Below, one piece after another: positions 1 to 8,483 of a DNA stretch of 64,000 nucleotides; position 1 is the first letter of the stretch; each line of letters starts with the position of its first letter. This stretch comes from Leucobacter sp. UCMA 4100. GTDB taxonomy: Bacteria; Actinomycetota; Actinomycetes; Actinomycetales; Microbacteriaceae. Both the position numbers and the translations under genes were made by a program. Where the stretch lies: NCBI RefSeq assembly GCF_027853335.1, contig NZ_JAFEUS010000002.1, positions 1,596,514-1,660,513 of the forward strand. The letters run 5' to 3'. The notes beneath the pieces are model-generated. The model was not told the origin of the DNA. It searched no databases and worked only from the letters and a program-made list of their open reading frames with translations.

Positions 1-1
1 G

Positions 2-3000
2 CTGAGGTCGAGCAGCGTGCTCGACGGCGTCTTCTGGACCGATGCGCGCGAGGGCTACGACCGGATGCAGTCGAACAGTGCCCTCACGGTATGGGTGCGC
101 GTCGAGCCGGTTGCGCAGGTGACCGGGTCAGGTAAGGCTGAAGCGAGCGCTTTCCGCGTTGTTGCAGACGTACAGATGCGGTACGAGGGCGAGAACGGCG
201 GGCTGCTCAAAACCCGTGCTCGCCACGGCACGGGCGACGACCGCAGCGGTCAGCGCGTGAACTTCTTCACCGGCGTGGTGGGCACCGTCCAGGCGCAGTC
301 GCCAGACGCGGTGAAGCCTTTCGTGCAGCAGGCTGCGCCGAACACGGTCAAGGCGGGCGAGAGCGTGACGCTCACGGGTCACGGTTTCACCGCCGCAACG
401 CAGGTCGTACTCGGAAGCGAGACACTCGCGCCGAGTGAGGTCTCGACCGATGGCACAAGCCTCACGTTTACGGTTCCCGAGGGTCTCGCGAGCGGCGCTC
501 ACCTCGTGAGCGTGAAGAACGCTGGCGGCGAGAGCAACACCCGCGGCCTGACGGTAGCGGGCGCCCCCGTGGTGACCGAGCACCCTGAGCCTGCGACGAT
601 CCGCGGTGATGCCGAGGTGAGCTTCACGGCGCGCGCGACCGGCTTCCCAGCGCCAGCGGTGCAGTGGCAGCGGCTCAGTGACGGCATCTGGCGCGACATC
701 GAGGGCGCGAACAGCGAGACCCTCGTGCTGCAGGCGACCGCGGACGACTCGAACGCCGAGTTCAGAGCAGTGTTCACGAATGCTGCCGGCGCGGCAGTGA
801 GTAACGCAGCGGCGCTCGCCGTCGAGTACGCGCCCGTCGTGACCGCCCAGCCGCAGGCCGGATCATGGCTCGAGGGAGCGACCGCGACGTTTACGGTTGG
901 CTACCACGGCGCCCCGAGCCCGACGGTCGAGTGGCAGCAGAATCGCGGCTCAGGCTGGGTCGCCATCGCTGGCGAGACCGGCCCGACGCTGAACCTCGTG
1001 CTCGCGGCAGAAGATCACGGTTCGAGCGTTCGGGCACTGCTCACGAACGATGTTGGTGAGACGGCGACCGACGCCGCGGTGCTCTCAGTTGCCTATGCCC
1101 CGCGCATCATCGAAGAACCCGCGAACGTGACGGTCGAAGATGGCGGCGTTGCGACGTTCACGGCGCGCGCCGAGGCGAACCCCGAGGCTGACGTGCGCTG
1201 GCAGTTTCGCCACGCGCTCGGTGGCCCCTGGAACGACATTGATGCCTCGCAGGTGGCCTCTGCCGCGACCGGCGAGTTGAGCCTCACCGGCACGCTCGCC
1301 CAGAACGGCCTGCTCGTGCGCGCCATGTTCTCGAACGGCGTCGGCGAGGGCACCCCGACGGCGCCCGCGACCCTCACCGTGACGACCCCGACGAAGCCCG
1401 TTGACCCAGAGGGGCCGGGCGAGGGCGAAGCGGGCGAGCTGGCCGCGTTCGCCTCGCCGCTGACGGTGGGCAGCACGGGGCTCAAAGCGAGCGGATCTGC
1501 CATCGGTGGCGCCCTGAGCGGGCTCATCAACGCCGAGCTCAGCAAGGGCGTCGAAATTGGCGAGCCCGGTCTCTTCCAACTGCCCGAGGCGGGAACGCCG
1601 AAGCGCGGCGAGACGATCGAGCAGGAGCACGCAGCCGGTAAGCCGAGCGGGAAGCCTTCGGGCGACCTCGGCAGCGGCAGCAGCTACGGTGACGTCGTCG
1701 TGCGCAACGTGTGGAACGACGAGGGCATTACCTCGACCGTCACGGTTGACCGTTTTGAGCTGAACCACCTTGCGCTCGACAAGAAGGGGCGCATCGGCAC
1801 GGTGCTGGGACTCGACGAGCTCATCACCGCCGAGAACGTGAGTGCGACCGCAGTCGCGCCAGACGATGAGGCGAAGCCCACGTCGGCGAGCGTGAGCGTT
1901 GGGTCGCTCAGCATTCTCGGCAAGGAGGTGGGCGAGAGCGACGGGCTCGTTGACGGCAAGCTCACGAAGCCGATCGTGCGCGAGTACACGCTCGAGATTG
2001 ACGACATCAACGAGGTGCTCGACGCGCTCGGCGTCGACGTCGGCCAGTTCCTGGTCGAGCCCATCAAGGGCGGCGCGGTCGCGCACATCGTCGTTACGGT
2101 GACGCAGCCCCGCGAGGCGGCAGAGAACACGGCGTACGCAACGGGCCTGAGGGTCTCAGCAACCGCCGACCTCGAGGTGAACCTTGCCACGCAGGGCACC
2201 GATCAGTCGCTCGTCGAAACCGTGCACCTCACGACGAACGGCGCGGGAGAACTCTTCAGCGTCGAGATCGCGGGTGCGAGCGCAGCGCGTGGCGGGACCG
2301 AACTGCCGAAACCAGGCGACGGCACCGAGGTTCCGGTCGACCCGGTTGACCCCGTTGATCCTGGCGTGCCAAACCTGCCCATCGAGGCATACGCGCCGAG
2401 CGCGACCCCCGACCGCGTCATCGTGAGCCCCACGGCCGACGCGACCACGGGCCGCACCGTGACCTGGCGCACCGACGAGTCGGTCGCTGCGGGGCAGGTG
2501 GAGTACCGGGAGGGATCCGCCGCAGAGGTCATCGCGGTACCCGCGACGAGCCGCGACGCGATCGAGCGCAAGGGAACCCAGTCGGGCGAAACCTTAAGCT
2601 ACAAGGCACGCAGCCACTCGGCTACCGTGACGGGACTCAAGCCCGGCACCCGCTACGAGTACCGCGTGGGCGACGGGCAAGACGCCTGGAGCGAGTGGTT
2701 GAGCTTCGAGACCGCGAGCGCGAAGGCCGACCCCTTCTCATTCATCTACGTGGGCGATGCGCAGAACGAACTTCGGGCGCACTGGGCCGAGGGCATGCGC
2801 GAGGCCTACGCCAAGCTGCCCGACGCCTCGCTCGTGCTGCACGCCGGCGATCAGATCAACCACGCCGATAACGACGTACAGTGGGGCGAGTGGTTCGACG
2901 CCGACCCGGCGAAAACCGCGAGCATCGACCAGCTGCTCGTCGCGGGCAACCACGAGTTCTTAGAGGGCGGCCTGTACAACGCGTGGCATGAGCACTTCAC

Positions 3001-4327
3001 CATGCCGGGCAACGGGCCGGTCGTCGACCCCGCCGCCGATGCGTGCACGCTCGTGTACCAGAAGAAGATCGCCGAGTCGCTCGCGAACATCGTGTACTCG
3101 ATCGACTACCAGGGGGTGCGCTTCATCACCCTGAGTGGAACGATCGGCACCCGCGACCTCATCCCGGCATCAGACGCGCTCGCCGCGGCCGGCTGTGGCA
3201 CCTCGGTCGATCCGATTAGCATCTGGACGGGCATGCAGGCCGCCTGGCTCGACGAGCAGCTCGAGTCGAACCCGGGCAACTGGTCGGTCGTGAGCATTCA
3301 CCAGCCGCTCTTCTCGACCTCGGTCGGGCGTGACAACGAGCACCTGCGTGCGGCATACCTCGACGTGATCGAGCGTCACAACGTCGACCTCGTGCTGCAG
3401 GGCCACGACCACACCTACGGTCGCGGTCACATGCAGGCGAACGAGACTGCCGCGGGGAGCGGCGTGCACGGCGGGCCCGTTTACGCCGTCTCGGTGCTGG
3501 GCCCCAAGAAGTACGAGCTCGACACCGCCGACCCCAATGATTGGACCGGCAACGGTGCGGTGCGCGTGACCGCCTACGAGGGCGTGCGCACCTACCAGGG
3601 CATCGAGATCAACGGCGGCCGCCTCACCTACAACGCCTACCAGGTGGGCACGGGCGAGGTCGTCGACTCCTTTGAGATCTGCAAGCAGGCCGACGGCACG
3701 AAGCTCGTGGGCGATGCGGCGTCGCTCCCGGCCGAGTGCGTGGCCGGGCCGACGAAGCCGGTTGATCCGGTTGATCCTGTCGATCCCGTAGATCCCGTCG
3801 ACCCTGTGGATCCGGTTGACCCCGTGGAACCGGTCGAGCCGGTCGATCCCGGCCAGCCGGGTGACCCGGTCGCGCCCACTCTCACGACCCCGGATCCGCT
3901 CACGGATGCGCAGCTCGATGTTGCCGGCGCGGGCGGGCTCGAGATTGTGAAGCGCGACGGCGACACCCTCACGTTGCGGGTTGATGCGAAGTACGCGGGC
4001 GATCCGCTTGCGATGTTCGTGCACTCGACCCCGACGTTCCTCGGGTGGAGCGTGCCCGATGCCCGCGGCGAGTTCACCCTCACGCTGCCCGGCTCGCTCA
4101 CGAGTGGCGAGCACCGGCTCGTGGCGCTCGACGCAGCTGGCTCGCTCGTCGGGTGGACTCCGGTGAAGGTCGAACGCAACGCCGACGGAACGGTCACCGT
4201 GCTCGCCGCAACCGGCGCCGCAGGCGGCCCCGCGCTCATGCTCGCCGGCGCGGGTGTGCTGTTGCTCGTGCTCGGTGGCTCAGTGTGGGTCGCGCGTGCC
4301 CGCCGTGAGGCACGCGCCGCGATGTAA
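2..4327 (+). CDS. Wall-anchored Ig-domain / purple-acid-phosphatase-like protein (5' partial)
   Basis: The frame is already open at base 2, so the true start lies upstream; the first in-window start-like codon is GTG at 17. About 1440 residues are visible. In order there is an IPT/TIG-like domain (about 100-180), three Ig-like domains (about 185-455, each with a conserved Trp), an uncharacterised domain (about 475-770), a fibronectin-like PAP N-domain (about 795-915) and a calcineurin-type metallophosphoesterase (about 918-1210). The phosphoesterase metal motifs GDAQ, HAGDQ, GNHE, HQP and GHDH are all present. A Pro-Val-Asp repeat and a small domain follow. The C-terminus is LAATG, a hydrophobic helix and RARREAR, which fits a class E sortase signal (LAxTG). 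Inferred role: extracellular phosphate-ester hydrolase on the cell wall. Its substrate cannot be told. Confidence 0.85.
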   Translation: MRSSSVLDGVFWTDAREGYDRMQSNSALTVWVRVEPVAQVTGSGKAEASAFRVVADVQMRYEGENGGLLKTRARHGTGDDRSGQRVNFFTGVVGTVQAQSPDAVKPFVQQAAPNTVKAGESVTLTGHGFTAATQVVLGSETLAPSEVSTDGTSLTFTVPEGLASGAHLVSVKNAGGESNTRGLTVAGAPVVTEHPEPATIRGDAEVSFTARATGFPAPAVQWQRLSDGIWRDIEGANSETLVLQATADDSNAEFRAVFTNAAGAAVSNAAALAVEYAPVVTAQPQAGSWLEGATATFTVGYHGAPSPTVEWQQNRGSGWVAIAGETGPTLNLVLAAEDHGSSVRALLTNDVGETATDAAVLSVAYAPRIIEEPANVTVEDGGVATFTARAEANPEADVRWQFRHALGGPWNDIDASQVASAATGELSLTGTLAQNGLLVRAMFSNGVGEGTPTAPATLTVTTPTKPVDPEGPGEGEAGELAAFASPLTVGSTGLKASGSAIGGALSGLINAELSKGVEIGEPGLFQLPEAGTPKRGETIEQEHAAGKPSGKPSGDLGSGSSYGDVVVRNVWNDEGITSTVTVDRFELNHLALDKKGRIGTVLGLDELITAENVSATAVAPDDEAKPTSASVSVGSLSILGKEVGESDGLVDGKLTKPIVREYTLEIDDINEVLDALGVDVGQFLVEPIKGGAVAHIVVTVTQPREAAENTAYATGLRVSATADLEVNLATQGTDQSLVETVHLTTNGAGELFSVEIAGASAARGGTELPKPGDGTEVPVDPVDPVDPGVPNLPIEAYAPSATPDRVIVSPTADATTGRTVTWRTDESVAAGQVEYREGSAAEVIAVPATSRDAIERKGTQSGETLSYKARSHSATVTGLKPGTRYEYRVGDGQDAWSEWLSFETASAKADPFSFIYVGDAQNELRAHWAEGMREAYAKLPDASLVLHAGDQINHADNDVQWGEWFDADPAKTASIDQLLVAGNHEFLEGGLYNAWHEHFTMPGNGPVVDPAADACTLVYQKKIAESLANIVYSIDYQGVRFITLSGTIGTRDLIPASDALAAAGCGTSVDPISIWTGMQAAWLDEQLESNPGNWSVVSIHQPLFSTSVGRDNEHLRAAYLDVIERHNVDLVLQGHDHTYGRGHMQANETAAGSGVHGGPVYAVSVLGPKKYELDTADPNDWTGNGAVRVTAYEGVRTYQGIEINGGRLTYNAYQVGTGEVVDSFEICKQADGTKLVGDAASLPAECVAGPTKPVDPVDPVDPVDPVDPVDPVDPVEPVEPVDPGQPGDPVAPTLTTPDPLTDAQLDVAGAGGLEIVKRDGDTLTLRVDAKYAGDPLAMFVHSTPTFLGWSVPDARGEFTLTLPGSLTSGEHRLVALDAAGSLVGWTPVKVERNADGTVTVLAATGAAGGPALMLAGAGVLLLVLGGSVWVARARREARAAM
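3757..3858 (+). repeat. Pro-Val-Asp coding tandem repeat
   Basis: Degenerate 9-nt units (gttgatccg, gtcgatccc, gtagatccc and similar) encode a P-V-D run that drifts to P-V-E and then P-G-Q-P-G. The run lies between the phosphoesterase domain and the C-terminal domain and is probably a rigid, wall-spanning linker. A shorter version occurs near 2332-2361. Such repeats can change copy number by slippage. Confidence 0.85.
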
Positions 4328-4447
4328 CGCGACGGGTGGGGCGGGGTGCGCCGGGGCTGCTGGCCCGGGTGCACCCCGCTTTCGCGTACCCGCGCAGGGT
4401 GCGGATCGGGGCCCGGCAGGCCGATGGCTGGGCTGATCCGCGCCCCT

Positions 4448-4513
4448 CATCAAATTGTTGGCAATGTTGCCCCGAAAACCACCGAAAACGCCCCAAAAGT
4501 GCAAACAATTTCG
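4448..4513. repeat. Imperfect long palindrome (family B, copy 1)
   Basis: The left part AAATTGTTGGCAATGTTG faces the right part AAAAGTGCAAACAATTT imperfectly. The right arm is identical to an arm of the perfect palindrome at 50701-50760. It lies 35 nt before the start codon of the next gene, so it may end transcription of the preceding gene or fold in the leader of the following one. Confidence 0.6.
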
Positions 4514-4547
4514 CGGCCCCAGGCCCCTCCCGTGAGATAGTCGAGGC

Positions 4548-5309
4548 ATGACCGCACCCATTGACCGCGCCGCAGTACTCGATTTCATCCGCCGCGATGC
4601 CGCCGCTGGCAGGCTCGCCGCGTGGGGCCGCTCGACCGTCATCGACGAGAACACGGGCGTGCCCTCGTTCGACGAGCAGCTCTTCGCCGAGCTGCACGTC
4701 GCTGCAGGCATCGACGCCGACTTTCCCGTCGGAAACGCCGGCCTGCTGCACGTCTACGGATACTGGTTCTCACACGTCATGACCCCCTACGGCCTCAAAC
4801 GTGAGCGCTGGCTGGACGGCAAACTCGCCGCCGCACTCGGCCTGCCCACCGACGCCTTTCACCTGCACGACCGCGGCGCGACGACCCCGCTCGAGCGCGT
4901 CATGAACGCGACGCTCGCGCTGCTCACCGACGCCCCCGAGGGCGCCCTCGTCGCCGAGGCCCCCCTCGACGCGGCAGCCGACGCGCTGGCCCTCGCCCAG
5001 ACCCAGCTCCCGACGAAACCCGCGGCGGATCGCCCCACACCCACCCCACTCGCCCCGGCCACGGGCCCGGGCCCAGACCTCAGCCCGGCCCAGGGCCTCG
5101 CCCCGAACCGGGGCCTCGCCCGCCGAAGCCGGGTCGTCTGCCTGCCCGCCCGCGACGGCCACCCGGCGGTGCTTGTCTACGGCGTTGAGGCCGCTGGCGC
5201 CCACCCGACCATGCAGCTCGTTACGGTGTTCCCGTTCCAGGGCGACCCCTCTGGCGTCATCGCCGACTTCGCGCGCACCCCGCGCTACCGCTGGAACGTG
5301 ATGCCTTAG
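4548..5309 (+). CDS. Uncharacterised protein
   Basis: 253 residues, starting at the first ATG after the palindrome; no strong Shine-Dalgarno is visible. I do not recognise the family. The N-terminal half (1-130) is well structured, with aromatic and charged residues (for example HVYGYWFSHVMTPYG and ERWLDGKLAAALGLP). A Pro/Ala-rich linker (about 150-190) follows, and then a short hydrophobic C-terminal segment ending RYRWNVMP. No signal peptide or membrane helix is seen. It stands alone between two palindromes and gives no operon clue. Confidence 0.6.
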   Translation: MTAPIDRAAVLDFIRRDAAAGRLAAWGRSTVIDENTGVPSFDEQLFAELHVAAGIDADFPVGNAGLLHVYGYWFSHVMTPYGLKRERWLDGKLAAALGLPTDAFHLHDRGATTPLERVMNATLALLTDAPEGALVAEAPLDAAADALALAQTQLPTKPAADRPTPTPLAPATGPGPDLSPAQGLAPNRGLARRSRVVCLPARDGHPAVLVYGVEAAGAHPTMQLVTVFPFQGDPSGVIADFARTPRYRWNVMP

Positions 5310-5702
5310 CGGGTGCGGGGCCCCGGCGCTCCGCGCTTCGCGGGCGCACCTCGCTTCCCGCACCCTGCCGCGCCGCCCACTTGACGAAAAGCAGGGTGTT
5401 ATCGCCGAAACACCCTGCTTTTCGTCAAGTAGATTGCGGATCGCGCCGCAGCTCCCCACGCCGAGCAGCGCGCGAACCGAGCCCAGCCGCCCCGGCTGAC
5501 CGCAGCCGGGCCCCTGAGCGCTCGTGTCCCCGAGCCCAGCCTTGCCACCGAGCCTTGCCACCCAGCCGACCCCCAAAAACCGCAATCTTAAAAAGTTTGT
5601 GACACTTTTGCAGCCCACCGCGTCTCATTGGTAGAGCGATAATCTTCGCTCCAACGGTGGCATTGCCCTCGGGCGGTGTCACACCACACGGAGGGACATC
5701 TC
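5310..5702. other. Intergenic region with palindrome and stress-operon leader
   Basis: About 390 nt without a convincing gene. It contains the palindrome at 5379-5430 and then the upstream region of the Asp23 operon. A possible -10 (GATAAT, 5638-5643) lies about 60 nt before the operon start without a good -35, so an alternative sigma factor is possible. The Shine-Dalgarno is GGAGGGA at 5692-5698. Confidence 0.5.
5379..5430. repeat. Long intergenic palindrome (family A, copy 1)
   Basis: Arms of 22 nt that begin ACTTGACGAAAAGCAGGG and are perfectly inverted around a loop of about 8 nt. The same element recurs at 10387-10438, 48903-48956 and 58966-59025. Copies 1 and 2 also share the following sequence AGATTGCGGATCGCGCC. 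An RNA copy would fold into a very stable hairpin. Confidence 0.95.
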
Positions 5703-6212
5703 ATGGCTGCAGAAGAGACAAACAAGACGGTTGTTACTGGTGGCGATCTTGCCGCGAAGACTCCGGTACCGGGGTCACGCGTCGATCGTGTTTCAACGAC
5801 CACCCCGAACCCATCGGCTGAAGACTCTGCTGGCAAGACCACGATCGCTGAGGGTGTTGTTGCAAAGGTTGCGGGCATTGCCGCTCGCGAGGTTCGAGGC
5901 GTACACGCGCTCGGGGGTGGTGGGGCTCGAGCACTTGGCGCGATCCGCGATGTCGTGAACGCGACCGACCTTACCCAGGGAGTCAAGGTCGAGGTGGGCG
6001 AGACTCAGGCGGCTGCCGACATCACGATCGTGGTCGATTACCCCGCACCGATTCAAGAGGTTGCGGGCAATGTCCGGGCAGCGGTCACCGATGCGATCTC
6101 GCGCCTCGTGGGGCTTGACGTTGTCGAGGTGAACGTCGACGTGAATGACGTGCACCTGCCGAGCGAAGACAGCGACCACGAAGGCGACGACAGCGAGGCG
6201 CGAGTCTCATGA
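5703..6212 (+). CDS. Asp23/Gls24 family envelope stress protein
   Basis: 169 residues. The ATG at 5703 follows GGAGGGA at good spacing; an upstream in-frame ATG at 5676 lacks one. The Asp23 fold is recognisable at about 55-155: KTTIAEGVVAKVAGIAAREV, then GGGGARALG, then the β-strand pattern GVKVEVGETQAAADITIVVD and VVEVNVDVNDVHLP. The N-terminus is a flexible Thr/Ser-rich tail and the C-terminus is acidic. In Firmicutes such proteins bind membrane anchors of the AmaP type and support envelope homeostasis. This is the first gene of a tightly coupled operon, overlapping the next gene by 4 nt (ATGA). Confidence 0.9.
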   Translation: MAAEETNKTVVTGGDLAAKTPVPGSRVDRVSTTTPNPSAEDSAGKTTIAEGVVAKVAGIAAREVRGVHALGGGGARALGAIRDVVNATDLTQGVKVEVGETQAAADITIVVDYPAPIQEVAGNVRAAVTDAISRLVGLDVVEVNVDVNDVHLPSEDSDHEGDDSEARVS

Positions 6213-6400
6213 GCACAACGCTAACCGGAGCCCTCGTTGGGGCGGTGCTCGGGTTTGCGGCGATGCTGTTCGGCTTTTGGGGCTTTCTGCTCGTCGCGCT
6301 CCTGATGGGCGTCGGTGCGCTCATCGGGCGGGTGATGTCTGGCGAGCTTGACCTTCGCGCCGTAGCTGGCGCATTCACGGGTCGGAAAACCTCATCATGA
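6209..6400 (+). CDS. DUF2273-like small membrane protein
   Basis: 63 residues with two hydrophobic stretches (about 5-25 and 26-43) followed by GRVMSGELDLRAVAGAFTGR. That length and pattern fit the DUF2273 small membrane proteins that accompany Asp23 and AmaP genes. It overlaps its neighbours on both sides by ATGA, so translation is coupled. It probably helps localise the Asp23 proteins to the membrane. Confidence 0.75.
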   Translation: MSTTLTGALVGAVLGFAAMLFGFWGFLLVALLMGVGALIGRVMSGELDLRAVAGAFTGRKTSS

Positions 6401-6783
6401 GCGCCGTGACCGCCCTGGCACCTGCAGGCGCGAGTCTCGGTATGGCCTCACACCCGTCAGGGCGCATTAGCGTTCGTGAGCGGGTACTCGAGAAGGTGGT
6501 GCGCGAGACCTCGGCTCAGGTGTTGTGTGTGCCGAGAGATGACGTCAGGGTCGCGCTCACCGAGTGGGGGCGCGGGCTTGCCATCAGTGTTTCGGCGAAG
6601 TTACCCATTCCTGACCTTGCCGACGCCGCGGCGGTCGCGAGCGCAACTCCCGTGTTACAGCGGTTGCGCGACGTGCAGGAGGAGCTTGCTCGAGAGTGCG
6701 GCTGCCTGACCGGCCGCACGATTGAGCGGGTTTCAATCACGGTGACCGGCGCGGTGGTTCCGACACGAAAGCGGGTGAGGTAG
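6397..6783 (+). CDS. Divergent Asp23-like protein
   Basis: 128 residues. GRISVRERVLEKVVRETSAQV at about 22-42 matches the opening helix of Asp23 domains, and strands VRVALTEWGRGLAISVSAKLP and RVSITVTGAVVP follow. It lacks the Gly-rich block of the first Asp23 gene, so it is a diverged paralogue. It starts inside the previous gene (ATGA) and its stop directly abuts the next start codon. Confidence 0.65.
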   Translation: MSAVTALAPAGASLGMASHPSGRISVRERVLEKVVRETSAQVLCVPRDDVRVALTEWGRGLAISVSAKLPIPDLADAAAVASATPVLQRLRDVQEELARECGCLTGRTIERVSITVTGAVVPTRKRVR

Positions 6784-7374
6784 ATGCGCGAAGGGGTATT
6801 AGCGAGAATTGTGCGTCGTGAGACGCACTCTCCTCGAACGGTCCTGGCCGTCGTGCTGCTCGTCATCGTTATGGTGGCAGCGGCCTACGGTGCAGCTGAG
6901 CTGGTGGCGCACATTGTTGGAGCCGCACCGCTCGTCATCGCGCCGCACGAAGCGCTTACGGCTGTCGCCGGGGTTCCCGACCTTGAGGGGGCTGAGGCGA
7001 GCGTCGCGGTGGCCATTGGGGTGGTGGCGGCGCTTGTCGGGCTCGTCCTGCTGTGGCTGTCGTTCTCGTCAGCCCGCAGACCTCGGCACGAGAGTCAAAT
7101 CTCAAGGTACTCGGTGGTCGTCGACAACGGTGTTATTGCTTCGGCGGTGGCCGAGAACCTGCGCCGCGAACTTGACCTGCCGAAATCAAGCGTGGTTGTT
7201 GGTATCGGCCACAGAACCGCTGATATTACGATCCGCCCTCATCCAGGACAGATGGTCGATCATGAGCGGGCCTTGGTCATTGCAGAGATCGAGCTTGCCA
7301 GTTACGAACTTCGCCCTCCCGTGAAAGTGCGTACGAGGGTTGTGAAGACCGATGAGCGAGGAGAGTTCTCATGA
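6784..7374 (+). CDS. AmaP/DUF6286-like two-helix membrane protein
   Basis: 196 residues. Two membrane helices (about 17-40 and 76-96) flank an extracytoplasmic loop. A soluble C-terminal domain (about 105-190) contains VVVDNGVIASAVAENLRREL and VKVRTRVV, which resembles an Asp23-type half domain. The arrangement matches alkaline-shock anchor proteins (AmaP) that recruit Asp23 to the membrane. It follows the previous stop codon without a gap and overlaps the next gene by ATGA. Confidence 0.65.
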   Translation: MREGVLARIVRRETHSPRTVLAVVLLVIVMVAAAYGAAELVAHIVGAAPLVIAPHEALTAVAGVPDLEGAEASVAVAIGVVAALVGLVLLWLSFSSARRPRHESQISRYSVVVDNGVIASAVAENLRRELDLPKSSVVVGIGHRTADITIRPHPGQMVDHERALVIAEIELASYELRPPVKVRTRVVKTDERGEFS

Positions 7375-7988
7375 ATGAAACCAACCGTGGCCTGAATCGG
7401 GTCGTCATCGGTGTCGTTGGCCTGGTCTTGCTTGCCGCGGGAGCAGCTGTCGTCATGGCGCAGCTTTGGCCGGCAGCGGCCGAGGCCTGGCACTCAGTCA
7501 CCGCCTCGTCTGAGGCGTGGCTGACCGAAGCGCAGCGTCTCAGCCAGATGGGTGATGGCGGTGCCCTGAACGGGGTCACCCTCGGGGCCGTGGTGCTCGC
7601 CGTCATCGTCGTGGTGCTCTGCATGACCATCATGGCGAGGCTCGGAGGTGGCCGGGCTGCATCGGTCATGCGGCTTGAGCCGGGTGATGGGCCGCTCGGC
7701 GCTATCACCCTCGAAGAGTCGTTTGCCGCCGATGCGCTTGCGCACTCGCTTGAAGCAGACGACGCCGTGGTCACCTCGAAAGTCTCGACTCGGCGTATTC
7801 GTGGGGTCGACGTGCTGCACATTCAGGTGGCTCCTCGCCAGAACGTCTCGCCGGGCATCATTGTCGAGCGGGTCTCTGGGCTGGTCAACAACCTCTCAAC
7901 ACTGCTCGGCCGTGACCTTGCGGCGCTCGTGTCAGTTCGGTCTGGCATTCGTGCGAGGCTCGCGGCTGACCAACCCCGAGTGCAGTAG
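7371..7988 (+). CDS. Second AmaP-like membrane anchor protein
   Basis: 205 residues with two predicted membrane helices (about 10-30 and 60-83) and a C-terminal soluble domain ending ALVSVRSGIRARLAADQP. It has the same topology as the gene before it, suggesting an ancient duplication or a hetero-oligomeric anchor. The soluble part carries LEESFAADALAHSLEADDAV and strands typical of Asp23-like folds. It overlaps the upstream gene by 4 nt. Confidence 0.6.
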   Translation: MNETNRGLNRVVIGVVGLVLLAAGAAVVMAQLWPAAAEAWHSVTASSEAWLTEAQRLSQMGDGGALNGVTLGAVVLAVIVVVLCMTIMARLGGGRAASVMRLEPGDGPLGAITLEESFAADALAHSLEADDAVVTSKVSTRRIRGVDVLHIQVAPRQNVSPGIIVERVSGLVNNLSTLLGRDLAALVSVRSGIRARLAADQPRVQ

Positions 7989-8027
7989 GTCCGGCTGCTC
8001 TGGGCTCAAAACGAAAGGAACAGTGCA

Positions 8028-8243
8028 ATGCGAAAGAATCTCTTGATTGTCGTGATCGTCGCGATCGCCGGTTACATGGTTGGTGCCGAGTCTGCGAAGA
8101 AACGTGGCAAACATTACGAAGATCTCAGGCATCAGGTCGAGCGTTTGTGGACGAGTCCAGAGGCGAAAAAGTCTCGCCGACGCCTCGCCAAAAACGCACA
8201 AAAGTCGTTTGATAAGACGCGCAAGGCGTTGCTTGGCAGCTGA
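8028..8243 (+). CDS. YtxH-like small membrane-anchored protein
   Basis: 71 residues: a short N-terminal hydrophobic segment (about 4-20, with GYMVGAESAKKRG at its end) followed by a highly basic helix rich in Lys/Arg. This is the typical build of YtxH-like proteins (glycine in the membrane segment, then a charged coil). The Shine-Dalgarno AAAGGAA stands about 8 nt before the ATG. It lies 39 nt after the AmaP-like gene and is probably co-transcribed with it. Confidence 0.6.
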   Translation: MRKNLLIVVIVAIAGYMVGAESAKKRGKHYEDLRHQVERLWTSPEAKKSRRRLAKNAQKSFDKTRKALLGS

Positions 8244-8248
8244 CGCGA

Positions 8249-8329
8249 GGGTGCTGTGAGAAGTGAGGCCGGGCGGATCAACGGGCCCAGTGCCCGCAAC
8301 CGAAGCCCGGCTCGCTACAGCAGCACCCC
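8249..8329. other. Long imperfect hairpin before sigma factor gene
   Basis: GGGTGCTG at 8249-8256 pairs with CAGCACCC near 8321-8328, and GGCCGGGC (8267-8274) pairs with GCCCGG (8305-8310) further in. A GC-rich apical part lies between them. There is no T-run, so it is not a canonical terminator. It may be a structured RNA or an attenuator between the membrane-protein genes and the sigma factor. Confidence 0.4.
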
Positions 8330-8483
8330 AAACGCTGTCATCGTTCAGGTCACGAACAAGTGAACAACAGATGAAGATCCTTGAAATCTCGGCGAGAGCG
8401 GTTTCAGACTGGAACGAGAGGGGCCTGACTCCGGGCCCGTTGGCTCTCTACGACGAGAGTCTCTTCTCTGAAGGGGGAGAGGA

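Noticed and set aside
1085-2086. Long minus-strand open frame opposite the wall-anchored protein
   Set aside because: Arg/Ala/Leu-rich translation without domains; a shadow of the plus-strand gene caused by high GC.
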